Source: an uncultured bacterium
GTDB taxonomy: Bacteria > Methylomirabilota > Methylomirabilia > Rokubacteriales > CSP1-6
Direction of reading: 5' to 3'
NCBI GenBank assembly: GCA_946479205.1
Contig: CAMLFJ010000207.1
Span: 1 to 6,511, forward strand
Length of the DNA: 6,511 bases
How positions within the stretch are numbered: the stretch's first letter is position 1; every line of letters begins with the position of its first letter. The notes beneath the pieces are model-generated. The model had not been told where the DNA came from and searched no databases. It saw only the letters and a program-made list of their open reading frames with translations. Below are positions 1 to 5,727 of this stretch, in pieces. The position numbers and the translations under genes were made by a program.

Positions 1-576
1 GTCGAGCGCGTCCGGCCCGTCGAGCTTGGAGACGCCGGGCGGCGCCTCCCGGCGTCGCGCGTCGATCCCGATCACCCTCATGCCGAAGGCCTCGGCGAGC
101 CGCGCGGCCTCGCTGCCGATGCCCCCCACACCCACGATCAGCGCGGTGGCCTCGGGCAGGTGGACGACGCCGGTATCGGAGGGCGCCGGCCGCCACTCGC
201 GCCGGAGCTGGAGCGGCAGGTAGTGGTGGAGCCCCCGCGCGAACGCGAGCACGAAGGCCATGATGTGCGCGCCGATGTGGTCGTTGTAGATCTCGCGGAA
301 GTTGGTGACGACCACCGGGTGCTCGATCAGGTCGTCGTGGTAGTAGCCGGCGGGCGGCGCGGCCTGCGGGGCCTGCAGCCAGCGGAGCCGCCCGGCCTGC
401 CGGAGCAGGGCTGGGGACGGCGTGCCGAAGGCGGCCTCGGCGCTGCCGATCTCGCGCGCGGCCTGCGCCTCGTCCTCCGCGATCACGACGGTGAGCTCGG
501 GCAGGGCGGTGGCGACGCGCGCGGCCCACTCGCGCGTGGTGGCGGTCTGCGGCGGGAGCATGAGCAGGGTGGCCAT
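1..576 (-). CDS. D-isomer-specific 2-hydroxyacid dehydrogenase, C-terminus beyond window
   Basis: The protein reads right to left from ATG at 576 and is still open at base 1, giving 192 of the roughly 310-330 residues usual for the family. Members are soluble NAD(P)-dependent enzymes that interconvert 2-hydroxy and 2-keto acids. Visible are a short N-terminal substrate-domain portion starting MATLLMLPP, a segment RLRWLQAPQA near residues 63-72, the family-typical helix NDHIGAHIMAFVLAFARGL at 98-116, and the Rossmann nucleotide-binding motif GVGGIG at 149-154 in VGVGGIGSEAARLAEAFG. An acidic residue follows at the end of the second strand (D172 in VIGIDARR), which favours NAD over NADP. The catalytic Arg, Glu and His of the family lie past the window edge and cannot be checked. 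There is no Shine-Dalgarno before the ATG. The gene is divergent from the fatty-acid-hydroxylase-like gene. The family call is secure; the substrate (glyoxylate, hydroxypyruvate, phosphoglycerate or another) is not. Confidence 0.93.
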   Translation of the reverse strand, partial: MATLLMLPPQTATTREWAARVATALPELTVVIAEDEAQAAREIGSAEAAFGTPSPALLRQAGRLRWLQAPQAAPPAGYYHDDLIEHPVVVTNFREIYNDHIGAHIMAFVLAFARGLHHYLPLQLRREWRPAPSDTGVVHLPEATALIVGVGGIGSEAARLAEAFGMRVIGIDARRREAPPGVSKLDGPDALD

Positions 577-584
577 GGCCCGAT

Positions 585-593
585 ACCATACCA
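585..593 (-). promoter_or_regulatory. Possible extended -10 element for the dehydrogenase gene
   Basis: On the minus strand the bases read TGG followed by TATGGT, matching the extended -10 pattern TGn-TAnnnT. It lies 8 nt upstream of the ATG at 576, with no recognisable -35 and no Shine-Dalgarno between. If it is used, transcription would begin at or next to the start codon and the mRNA would be leaderless. This is a sequence-match inference only. Confidence 0.25.
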
Positions 594-605
594 CCGGCGG
601 CCTAC

Positions 606-635
606 TTGGAGATTGGCGGCCCCGGGCGATACGAT
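606..635 (+). promoter_or_regulatory. Possible sigma-70-type promoter for the hydroxylase-like gene
   Basis: TTGGAG at 606-611 and TACGAT at 630-635 are separated by 18 bp and each matches four of six consensus bases. The start point would be about 641-643, immediately before the ATG at 645, so the message would have almost no leader. The purine stretch AAGGAG at 638-643 is only 1 nt from that ATG, which is too close for a normal Shine-Dalgarno. Confidence 0.3.
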
Positions 636-644
636 CGAAGGAGC

Positions 645-1730
645 ATGGCGAGCCGGATCGGCGTCCTCGGGTGGGTCACCGGCGTGCTCTCGGCGGTGCT
701 GGGCACGCTCGCCTTCGGCGCGGTGCTCTGCCTCTGGTTCCCCGCCGTCCTCACCACGCCCGCGCTGCGCGACGTGTACCCGATGGAGATCGTGCGGACC
801 ACGATCAAGATCACGCTGGGCGTGGCCTTCGTCCTCGGCGTCCTCAGCATCTTCCTCAAGCGGCGGAAGGCGCTGGGGCTCACCGGCGCGGGACTGGCGC
901 TGCTGGCCACGCTCATGGGCGGATCCGAGGTGGCGGTCGCCACCCCGGTGGCGCGCGGGAACCACGTGGGCCTCGACTGGTTCCTGCTCGACCTCTTCCT
1001 GCTCTCCGCCATCTTCGTGCCGATCGAGCTGCTCTTCGGCCGCCTCCGCCAGCAGCCGATCTTCCGGCCCGAGTGGCGGACGGATCTCTGGCACTTCGGC
1101 GTCAGCCACCTCCTGGTGCAGCTCACCGTGTTCCTGACCATGGCGCCCGCGGCGATCTTCTTCCGGTGGGCGGTGGCCCCGGAGATCCAGAGCGCGGTGA
1201 CCGCGCAGCCGCTCGTGCTGCAGTTCGTCGAGGTGCTGGTGGTCGCCGATCTCACCCAGTACACCGTGCATCGCCTCTTCCACCAGGTGCCCTGGCTCTG
1301 GCGCTTCCACGCCATCCACCACTCGAGCCGGCAGATGGACTGGCTCGCCGGCTCGCGCCTGCACCTGGTGGACATCGTGGTGACGCGCGGGCTCTCGTTC
1401 GTGCCGCTCTACGTGCTGGGCTTCGCGCAAAGCGCGGTCTTCGCGTACGTGCTCTTCGTGTCGTTCCAGGCCGTGCTCATCCACGCCAACGTGGTCTGGC
1501 GCTTCGGCCCGCTGCGCCACGTGCTGGCCACCCCGCAGTACCATCACTGGCACCACGCGGTCGAGCCGGTGGACGTCAACTTCGCGGTGCACCTGCCGGT
1601 GATCGACCGGATCTTCGGCACGCAGTACCTGCCCGCCGGCCGCTGGCCCTCCGCGTACGGTCTCGCCGGCCCGCCGGTGCCCGCCGGCTACTGGAGCCAG
1701 CTCGCCTACCCCTTCCGCCGCGCCCGCTGA
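645..1730 (+). CDS. Sterol desaturase / fatty acid hydroxylase family membrane di-iron enzyme
   Basis: This 361-residue integral membrane protein belongs to the fatty acid hydroxylase superfamily, whose members use a histidine-bound di-iron centre and O2 to hydroxylate or desaturate lipids, sterols or carotenoids. The three histidine clusters are present in order: H209-x3-H213 (HRLFH), H222-x2-HH at 225-226 (FHAIHHSS) and H300-x2-HH at 303-304 (QYHHWHH). Extra conserved-looking histidines are H240 and H280. Hydrophobic segments lie near residues 8-32, 52-71, 80-98, 110-131, 151-175, 186-202 and 246-280. The N-terminal half (about 1-135) adds roughly four membrane segments before the catalytic domain. 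An in-frame TTG at 606 would add 13 residues, but ATG 645 is preferred because the extension has no membrane or domain character. The last codons form one arm of an inverted repeat shared with the convergent MFS gene. The substrate cannot be told, and no lipid or sterol pathway gene lies nearby. Confidence 0.9.
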   Translation: MASRIGVLGWVTGVLSAVLGTLAFGAVLCLWFPAVLTTPALRDVYPMEIVRTTIKITLGVAFVLGVLSIFLKRRKALGLTGAGLALLATLMGGSEVAVATPVARGNHVGLDWFLLDLFLLSAIFVPIELLFGRLRQQPIFRPEWRTDLWHFGVSHLLVQLTVFLTMAPAAIFFRWAVAPEIQSAVTAQPLVLQFVEVLVVADLTQYTVHRLFHQVPWLWRFHAIHHSSRQMDWLAGSRLHLVDIVVTRGLSFVPLYVLGFAQSAVFAYVLFVSFQAVLIHANVVWRFGPLRHVLATPQYHHWHHAVEPVDVNFAVHLPVIDRIFGTQYLPAGRWPSAYGLAGPPVPAGYWSQLAYPFRRAR

Positions 1731-1761
1731 CCGGTCGCGCGCGGTCTAGAAGCGGGCGCGG
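1718..1761. terminator. Bidirectional terminator-like hairpin between convergent genes
   Basis: CCGCGCCCGCT (1718-1728) is the exact reverse complement of AGCGGGCGCGG (1751-1761). Inside it a second stem, GACCG (1729-1733) with CGGTC (1742-1746), closes an 8-nt loop. Together they form 16 G+C-rich base pairs with one 4-nt bulge (1747-1750). The structure spans the stop codons of both flanking genes (TGA 1728-1730 on plus, TAG 1748-1746 on minus). Neither strand has a T-tract after the stem, so it is not a textbook intrinsic terminator. It may still end or stabilise transcripts from both sides. Both arms also encode protein C-termini containing Arg-Ala-Arg. Confidence 0.5.
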
Positions 1762-2942
1762 TAGGTCTCGGGCGCGAAGCGGCCGAAGAGCACCGCGACC
1801 GCGACCAGCAGGACCGCGGTGCCGCCGAGCGTCGCGTCGACCCCGGCCAGATCGGCGGCGAGACCGAGCGCGATCGGGCCCACCACGTAGCCCAGGTCCG
1901 CGAGCATCCGGTAGCTGCTGACCGCCGCCGCGTTCATGCCCGGCGGCGCGGTGTCGGCCGCGTAGGCGGCGGGGGCCGCGCCGCTGATCCCCATGGCCAC
2001 GCTCCACGCCGCGCACGCGGCGAGGAACCAGGCGTAGGTCGGGGCGAGCAGGAAGAGGACGAGCGAGAGGCCGGAGAGGATGGTCGCGGGGACGATGATG
2101 ATCTTTCGCCCGTAGCGGTCCACCACCACGCCGGTCGGATAGGCCACCACGAGGCCCACGATGCTCGCGAGGGCCAGGCCGAAGCCGATGCGGTCGGGGT
2201 GCAGCGCGAGCCGGTCGCGGGCCACGATCGGGACGATGTTGAAGAGCGCGCCGGTGCGGGCGACCGCGTTGACGAAGGCGAGGGAGCTCACCAGCATGAA
2301 GCCGCGGTGCGCGGTGAGCAGGCGGAGCTGGGCGCGGTAGGGCACGGGAGCGGGCTCGGGCTCGTCGGCCGCGCGGACCGCGCGCGTTTCCGGAATCGCG
2401 AGCCAGGCCACCGCGGACGCCACGAGCGAGGTGGCCGCGTAGGCCACGAACGGGGCGGCGAGGCCCCAGTGAGTGGCGAGCAGCCCGCCCGGGAGCGGTC
2501 CGATGCCGACCGCGAAGATGAACGCGCCCTGGTAGGCCGACATCATCCGCCCGCGATTGGACGGCGTCGAGATGTCCGCGATCACGATCAGCCCGGTGGT
2601 GAGCACGAGCGCGGCGCCCGCGCCCGCCACGAAGCGCGCCGCGACGAAGGCCGGATAGCTCGGCGCGAGCGCGCAGAGTACGTTGCCGGCCGAGGAGAGG
2701 ACGCCGCCGATCGCGAGTGTGTTGCGGCGGCCGAAGCGGTCCGCGAGCTGGCCCGCCGGCACCGCGACGAGGAACCGGGCGAGCCCGTAGACCGCGATGG
2801 CGAGGCCGATGGCGGACTGGGTGACGTCGAACGAGCGCGCGTAGAGGGCCAGCGCGGGGATGATGCTGCCGAAGCCGAGCTGGTTGACGGCGATGAGCAC
2901 GCACATCCAGACGAGGATGCGGATGCCCGCGGGCTCTCGCAT
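1746..2942 (-). CDS. Major facilitator superfamily transporter, drug:H+ antiporter-like
   Basis: This 398-residue inner-membrane protein has the size and repeated hydrophobic pattern of a 12-helix MFS carrier. Motif A between helices 2 and 3 is clear as GQLADRFGRRN at 64-74, and its second-half counterpart is GVVVDRYGRK at 271-280. A motif-C-like stretch GIGPLPGGLLA at 146-156 in helix 5 is characteristic of exporters, so drug or metabolite efflux is more likely than uptake. A hydrophilic central loop falls near 184-215 (ETRAVRAADEPEPAPVP). ATG 2942 is chosen because the first helix begins right after it and the 48 upstream in-frame codons are non-hydrophobic and run into the divergent gene. 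No Shine-Dalgarno precedes it. The gene converges on the hydroxylase-like gene and is divergent from the LLM oxidoreductase. The substrate is not predictable. Confidence 0.92.
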   Translation of the reverse strand: MREPAGIRILVWMCVLIAVNQLGFGSIIPALALYARSFDVTQSAIGLAIAVYGLARFLVAVPAGQLADRFGRRNTLAIGGVLSSAGNVLCALAPSYPAFVAARFVAGAGAALVLTTGLIVIADISTPSNRGRMMSAYQGAFIFAVGIGPLPGGLLATHWGLAAPFVAYAATSLVASAVAWLAIPETRAVRAADEPEPAPVPYRAQLRLLTAHRGFMLVSSLAFVNAVARTGALFNIVPIVARDRLALHPDRIGFGLALASIVGLVVAYPTGVVVDRYGRKIIIVPATILSGLSLVLFLLAPTYAWFLAACAAWSVAMGISGAAPAAYAADTAPPGMNAAAVSSYRMLADLGYVVGPIALGLAADLAGVDATLGGTAVLLVAVAVLFGRFAPETYRARF

Positions 2943-2950
2943 GACGTCTG

Positions 2951-2979
2951 GATGTATCCCGTAATGCGGTGGAGCGCAA
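2951..2979 (-). promoter_or_regulatory. Weak candidate promoter for the MFS gene
   Basis: Reading on the minus strand, TTGCGC (2979-2974) and TACATC (2956-2951) are 17 bp apart, each matching about half of the sigma-70 consensus. The implied start lies within a few bases of ATG 2942, again suggesting a leaderless message. It overlaps the candidate -35 of the divergent LLM gene, so the two promoters would compete for the same DNA. Evidence is slight. Confidence 0.2.
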
Positions 2980-2998
2980 GCCCGGCGCGGCGTAGAAT
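2970..2998 (+). promoter_or_regulatory. Candidate promoter for the LLM oxidoreductase gene
   Basis: TAGAAT at 2993-2998 matches five of six -10 consensus bases, which stands out in such GC-rich DNA. A poor -35 (TGGAGC, 2970-2975) is 17 bp upstream. Transcription starting near 3005 would give a leader of about 23 nt that includes the Shine-Dalgarno at 3017-3022. The -10 is fairly convincing; the -35 is not. Confidence 0.4.
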
Positions 2999-3016
2999 CG
3001 GGCGCACCACCCCAAC

Positions 3017-3022
3017 AGGAGG
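3017..3022 (+). promoter_or_regulatory. Strong Shine-Dalgarno of the LLM gene
   Basis: AGGAGG lies 5 nt before the ATG at 3028 and fixes that start codon. It contrasts with the hydroxylase-like, MFS and dehydrogenase genes of this window, which lack a properly spaced site. Confidence 0.85.
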
Positions 3023-3027
3023 CCATC

Positions 3028-3810
3028 ATGGCGACCGACACGGCAAAGGGATTCGCGGTATTCGCGGGCGTGTCATCGGAGATCATCCGCGCGTCGGCGC
3101 GGGAGGCCGAAGCGCTCGGCTACCGCTCGTTCTGGGTGAACCACCCCGGGCCGGTGGACGGTCTGGGCTCTCTCGCGCACGCGGCGGCGGAAACCCGTCG
3201 GATAGATCTGGGCGTGGGCGTCATCCCGCTGCACACGCGGGGACCGGAGGCCATCGCGGACGGCGTGCGGGGCCACGGGCTTGCGCCGGAGCGCCTGCTG
3301 CTGGGCGTGGGCAGCCCGAATCCGGACGCGCTCAAGCGTGTGCGAGACGGCGTGGCCACGCTGCGGGCCAAGCTGACCACCCGGATCATCGTGGCCGCGC
3401 TCGGGCCCAAGATGTGCCGGCTCGCGGGCGAGGTCGCCGACGGCGTGCTGTTCAACTGGCTCACGCCGGAGTACGCGCGGCGCTCCGCCGAGCTGGTGCG
3501 CGCGGGCGCGGACGCCGCGAAGCGGCCGATGCCGCGGCTCTACGCCTACGTGCGGGTGGCCCTGGGCCCGGCCGCCGCCGAGCGCCTGGCCGACGAGGGC
3601 GGGCGCTACGACGCCATTCCCGCGTACCACGCCCATTTCGTCCGGATGGGCGTGAAGCCGGTGGAGACCGCGATCGCGGCCACGTCCGCCGAGGGCATCA
3701 AGCGTGCGCTCGCGGCCTGGGACGGCGCCGTCGACGAGGTCGTCCTCCGCGCGATCACCGCCAAGGACACGGTGGAGGACCACCTGACCCTGGTCCGCGC
3801 GGCCGGCTAG
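3028..3810 (+). CDS. Short LLM-class (luciferase-like) flavin-dependent oxidoreductase
   Basis: This 260-residue protein of the bacterial luciferase-like superfamily adopts a TIM barrel; relatives use FMN or coenzyme F420 to oxidise or reduce small molecules. Family segments are recognisable in order: EAEALGYRSFWVNH (26-39), ETRRIDLGVGVIPLHTRGP (55-73), the region LAPERLLLGVGS (85-96) and AALGPKMCRLAGEVADGVLF (123-142), followed by NWLTPEY. The usual length is about 300-340. The shortfall appears to lie between VRDGVATLRA (105-114) and TRIIVAALGP (118-127), where relatives carry an extra substrate-proximal insertion of some 20-40 residues. The reading frame is intact and the C-terminal helices are present (to RAAG-stop). 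The stop overlaps the stop of the convergent MetE-like gene. Whether it uses F420 or FMN cannot be decided; no F420 biosynthesis gene is in the window. Confidence 0.88.
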   Translation: MATDTAKGFAVFAGVSSEIIRASAREAEALGYRSFWVNHPGPVDGLGSLAHAAAETRRIDLGVGVIPLHTRGPEAIADGVRGHGLAPERLLLGVGSPNPDALKRVRDGVATLRAKLTTRIIVAALGPKMCRLAGEVADGVLFNWLTPEYARRSAELVRAGADAAKRPMPRLYAYVRVALGPAAAERLADEGGRYDAIPAYHAHFVRMGVKPVETAIAATSAEGIKRALAAWDGAVDEVVLRAITAKDTVEDHLTLVRAAG

Positions 3811-4829
3811 AGCTCGCGGCGGACGAGGCGGGCGCCCTCGACGAGGGCGGCCAGCTTGAGGCGGGTGGCCCAGCGCGGGGTTTCCCAGAAGCCGCAGTCG
3901 GGGTTGAGCCAGAGCTTGTCGGGGGCCACGTAGCGGAGGAGCGCGCGGATCCGCTCGGCGACCTCCTCGGCGGTCTCGGCCTTGAAGGCCTTCACGTCGA
4001 TGACGCCGGCCCCCAGCTCCTTGTCGGTCGGGAACTCCTTCCAGAGGGCGAGATCGTCCATCCCGCGATTGGCGTACTCGAGGACGACCTGGGACGCGGT
4101 CAGCTCGTGGATGGCCGGGTAGACGTTGCGGTAGCTGCGCACCGGCTGGAACGGGCGGCCGTAGAGATTGCCGAAGCAGACGTGGACCGCGATCTTGGCC
4201 GCGACGCCTTCCACCGCGCGGTTCACGCCCTGGGCGAAGTTGGGCGCGGTGCCCGCGTACATGCCGCTGTGCGGCTCGTCGATCTGGATGAAGTCGGCGC
4301 CCGCGGCCACCAGCGCGCGGCATTCCGCGTTGACGATGCCCACCAGGTCGGCCAGCAGCGTGTCACGGTCGCGGTAGCCGCCGCCCAGCCGGAGCGGGAA
4401 CATCAGGGTGTACGGTCCGGGCACGGTGGCCTTGAGCGGCTTGCCGGTCAGTGACCGCGCGAGCTTGAACTCGTCCACGATCCCGAGCCCGGCCGGAGCG
4501 GTCACGCGCTCCACGACCTCGAACGGGGTGTTGGTGTCCCAGTGCGGCTGGCCGAGCTTGCGCGGCTCCTCCATGGTCCGGAGGCCCTTCAGATGGTCGT
4601 AGAAGCCGATGATGAACCGCACCCGGCCCATCTCGCCGGTGGTCAGCACGTCTATGCCGGCCCGCTCCTGGTCGAGCAGCGCGATCTGGGTGGCGTCCTC
4701 CATCAGCTCGCGGACGTCGGTGGCGCCCATGCGCCCGGCCGCGAGCGCCTCGCGGGCGAGCCAGACCCAGCCGGGCAGCCCGTGACTGCCGATGACCGAG
4801 GTGGGCAGGAGCGTCGAAGGCGACGTCAT
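3807..4829 (-). CDS. Stand-alone MetE C-terminal-domain-like (cobalamin-independent methionine synthase family) protein
   Basis: This 340-residue cytoplasmic protein corresponds to only the catalytic barrel of MetE, which is about 750 residues when the N-terminal barrel is present. The family moves a methyl or alkyl group to a zinc-bound thiol. All four expected zinc ligands are seen: H216 and C218 (HVCFGN), E251 (VVLEYAN) and C312 (NPDCGFW). The 61-residue spacing from E251 to C312 equals that of E665-C726 in E. coli MetE. Other family marks are VIGSHGLPGW (12-21), TTGEMGR (63-69) and IQIDEPHS (181-188). The start ATG overlaps the stop of the upstream crotonase gene as ATGA, so translation is probably coupled. 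Alternatives are a folate-independent methionine synthase that uses a corrinoid protein, or a coenzyme-M-type lyase/transferase like epoxyalkane:CoM transferase. The family is secure, but the methyl donor and acceptor are not known. Confidence 0.88.
   Translation of the reverse strand: MTSPSTLLPTSVIGSHGLPGWVWLAREALAAGRMGATDVRELMEDATQIALLDQERAGIDVLTTGEMGRVRFIIGFYDHLKGLRTMEEPRKLGQPHWDTNTPFEVVERVTAPAGLGIVDEFKLARSLTGKPLKATVPGPYTLMFPLRLGGGYRDRDTLLADLVGIVNAECRALVAAGADFIQIDEPHSGMYAGTAPNFAQGVNRAVEGVAAKIAVHVCFGNLYGRPFQPVRSYRNVYPAIHELTASQVVLEYANRGMDDLALWKEFPTDKELGAGVIDVKAFKAETAEEVAERIRALLRYVAPDKLWLNPDCGFWETPRWATRLKLAALVEGARLVRREL
3833..3849. terminator. Perfect inverted repeat just past the LLM stop codon
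   Basis: CGCCCTCG (3833-3840) and CGAGGGCG (3842-3849) are perfect inverted copies around a single A, giving a 7-bp RNA stem with a GAC loop. It begins 23 nt after the LLM stop and could end that transcript, but no T-run follows. On the other strand it is simply coding sequence for the C-terminus of the MetE-like protein (ALVEGA), so it may be fortuitous. Confidence 0.3.
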
Positions 4830-5587
4830 CGCGCGGGTCCTTTCCGGCGCTGCCGGATCTCTTCCATGGCGGCGCGGTGCTCGGCGGAGTCGAGGCAGAG
4901 GCGGAAGCCCGCCTCCATCTCGCGGCGGAACGCGTCGAAGGGGAGATCGAAGGCGCGCGCGAGCAGGCGCTTGCTCGCGGCCACCGCGGTCGCGGGGAGC
5001 GCGAGGAAGCGGGCGATGCACTCGTCGACCGCGCCCGGGAACTCGGAGGCCGCGACGACGCGGTTGACGAGGCCCACCTGCTCGGCGCGCGTGGCCGAGA
5101 TCGGCTCGCCGGTGAGGATCATCTCGCGCGCCCGCGCAGCTCCGATCAGCCGAGGGAGCCGGTAGAGCGCCATGGAGGGGATCAGGCACTCCTTCACCGC
5201 GGGCAGCCCGATGACCGCGTCCGCGGCGGCCAGCCGGTAGTCGCAGACCAGCGCGAGCTGGAGGCCGCCGCCCAGGCAGTGGCCGTTGATCGCGGCGATG
5301 AACGGGATCGGCATGCGCTCGATCGCGGTCATCGCGTCCTCCCAGGCCACGAAGTGCGGCAGCGTCATCTCCCCGGCGGCGAGGGCGCCGAGATCCACGC
5401 CGGTGGAGAAGGCGCGCCCGGCTCCGGTGATCACCCCGACCCGGAGATCGGGCCGGGCGCCGATGCGCGCGACGACCTCGGTCAGCTCGGCCACCCAGCC
5501 CGGATCGCCCGCGTTGAGCACCTCGGGCCGGTTCAGGGTGACACGGGCCACCGGGCCGTCGAGCTCGAGTCGGACGGAAGGCGTCAC
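4826..5587 (-). CDS. Enoyl-CoA hydratase/isomerase (crotonase) family protein lacking one catalytic Glu
   Basis: This 253-residue protein is the normal length for the crotonase fold, whose members bind acyl-CoA and stabilise an enolate in an oxyanion hole. The two oxyanion-hole regions are present: GAGRAFSTGVDL (55-66) and NGHCLGGGLQLAL (101-113, GGG at 106-108). Of the two glutamates of classical hydratase (rat Glu144 and Glu164), the second is kept as E155 in ARAREMILTG, but the first is replaced by A130 (IGLPAVKE instead of the usual GxPE). The usual GxGG after the IP pair is SMAL. It is therefore probably not an ordinary enoyl-CoA hydratase; an isomerase, hydrolase, lyase or other crotonase-type reaction is as likely. 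GTG 5587 is chosen as start because GGAGG lies 10 nt upstream and the protein begins with the expected first strand (VRLELDGPVARVTLNRPEVLNA). Its TGA overlaps the next gene's ATG. Confidence 0.92.
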   Translation of the reverse strand: MTPSVRLELDGPVARVTLNRPEVLNAGDPGWVAELTEVVARIGARPDLRVGVITGAGRAFSTGVDLGALAAGEMTLPHFVAWEDAMTAIERMPIPFIAAINGHCLGGGLQLALVCDYRLAAADAVIGLPAVKECLIPSMALYRLPRLIGAARAREMILTGEPISATRAEQVGLVNRVVAASEFPGAVDECIARFLALPATAVAASKRLLARAFDLPFDAFRREMEAGFRLCLDSAEHRAAMEEIRQRRKGPAR

Positions 5588-5597
5588 GGGCGGTCAT

Positions 5598-5602
5598 CCT
5601 CC
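5598..5602 (-). promoter_or_regulatory. Shine-Dalgarno deciding the GTG start of the crotonase gene
   Basis: GGAGG on the minus strand is 10 nt from GTG 5587. An ATG at 5597-5595 abuts this site and is out of frame with the crotonase, so it is not the start. Confidence 0.65.
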
Positions 5603-5618
5603 GGGAGCCCGCGGTCGT

Positions 5619-5624
5619 TGTCAA
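5619..5624 (-). promoter_or_regulatory. Perfect -35 hexamer facing the crotonase/MetE-like operon
   Basis: TTGACA is read on the minus strand directly next to the 13-bp repeat array. The best hexamer 17 bp further on, GAGGAT (5601-5596), is a poor -10 and overlaps the Shine-Dalgarno. The exact -35 may thus be real with an activator-assisted weak -10, or be chance. Confidence 0.3.
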
Positions 5625-5625
5625 T

Positions 5626-5677
5626 CCAGGTTCGTTGGCCAGGTTCGTTGGCCAGCTTCGTTGGCCAGGTTCGTTGG
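5626..5677. repeat. Four tandem 13-bp repeats in the divergent intergenic region
   Basis: The unit CCAGGTTCGTTGG occurs head to tail at 5626-5638, 5639-5651, 5652-5664 (one change, G to C at the fifth base) and 5665-5677. A degraded fifth copy (CCGGGGCCGGTTGG) follows at 5678-5691. Each unit has outer CCA/TGG inverted ends. The array is markedly richer in T than its surroundings and lies wholly between the crotonase start (5587) and the Rieske start (5742). It could be an operator array for a regulator of both transcripts, or a slippage-generated tandem repeat. Confidence 0.9.
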
Positions 5678-5687
5678 CCGGGGCCGG

Positions 5688-5717
5688 TTGGCGGCCCGCG
5701 AGACCGCGTGCTACCTT
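5688..5717 (+). promoter_or_regulatory. Candidate promoter for the Rieske oxygenase gene
   Basis: TTGGCG (5688-5693) and TACCTT (5712-5717) are 18 bp apart, matching four and three of six consensus bases. The -35 candidate starts 10 bp after the last good 13-bp repeat. A start near 5724 would leave an 18-nt leader carrying the Shine-Dalgarno. This is a weak match. Confidence 0.3.
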
Positions 5718-5727
5718 TGCTCCCGTG

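Noticed and set aside
422..1921. Plus-strand frame of about 499 codons overlapping the hydroxylase-like gene
   Set aside because: It is an out-of-frame shadow of the hydroxylase-like gene, whose own frame carries all the histidine clusters and hydrophobic segments.
2943..3086. N-terminal extension of the MFS gene by 48 codons
   Set aside because: The extra stretch lacks hydrophobic or signal character, overlaps the strong Shine-Dalgarno and start of the LLM gene, and has no ribosome binding site. MFS proteins of about 398 residues starting just before helix 1 are normal.
2199..4454. Plus-strand reading frame of about 751 codons
   Set aside because: It runs antisense to the MFS and MetE-like genes and out of frame with the LLM gene. 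Its composition is low-complexity Arg/Gly/Ala/Glu with no recognisable domain.
5626..5691. Tandem repeats considered as a CRISPR array or as coding repeats
   Set aside because: The units are 13 bp and directly abutting with no spacers, so they are not CRISPR. Their length is not a multiple of three within any supported gene, and they lie between two good start codons, so they are not coding.
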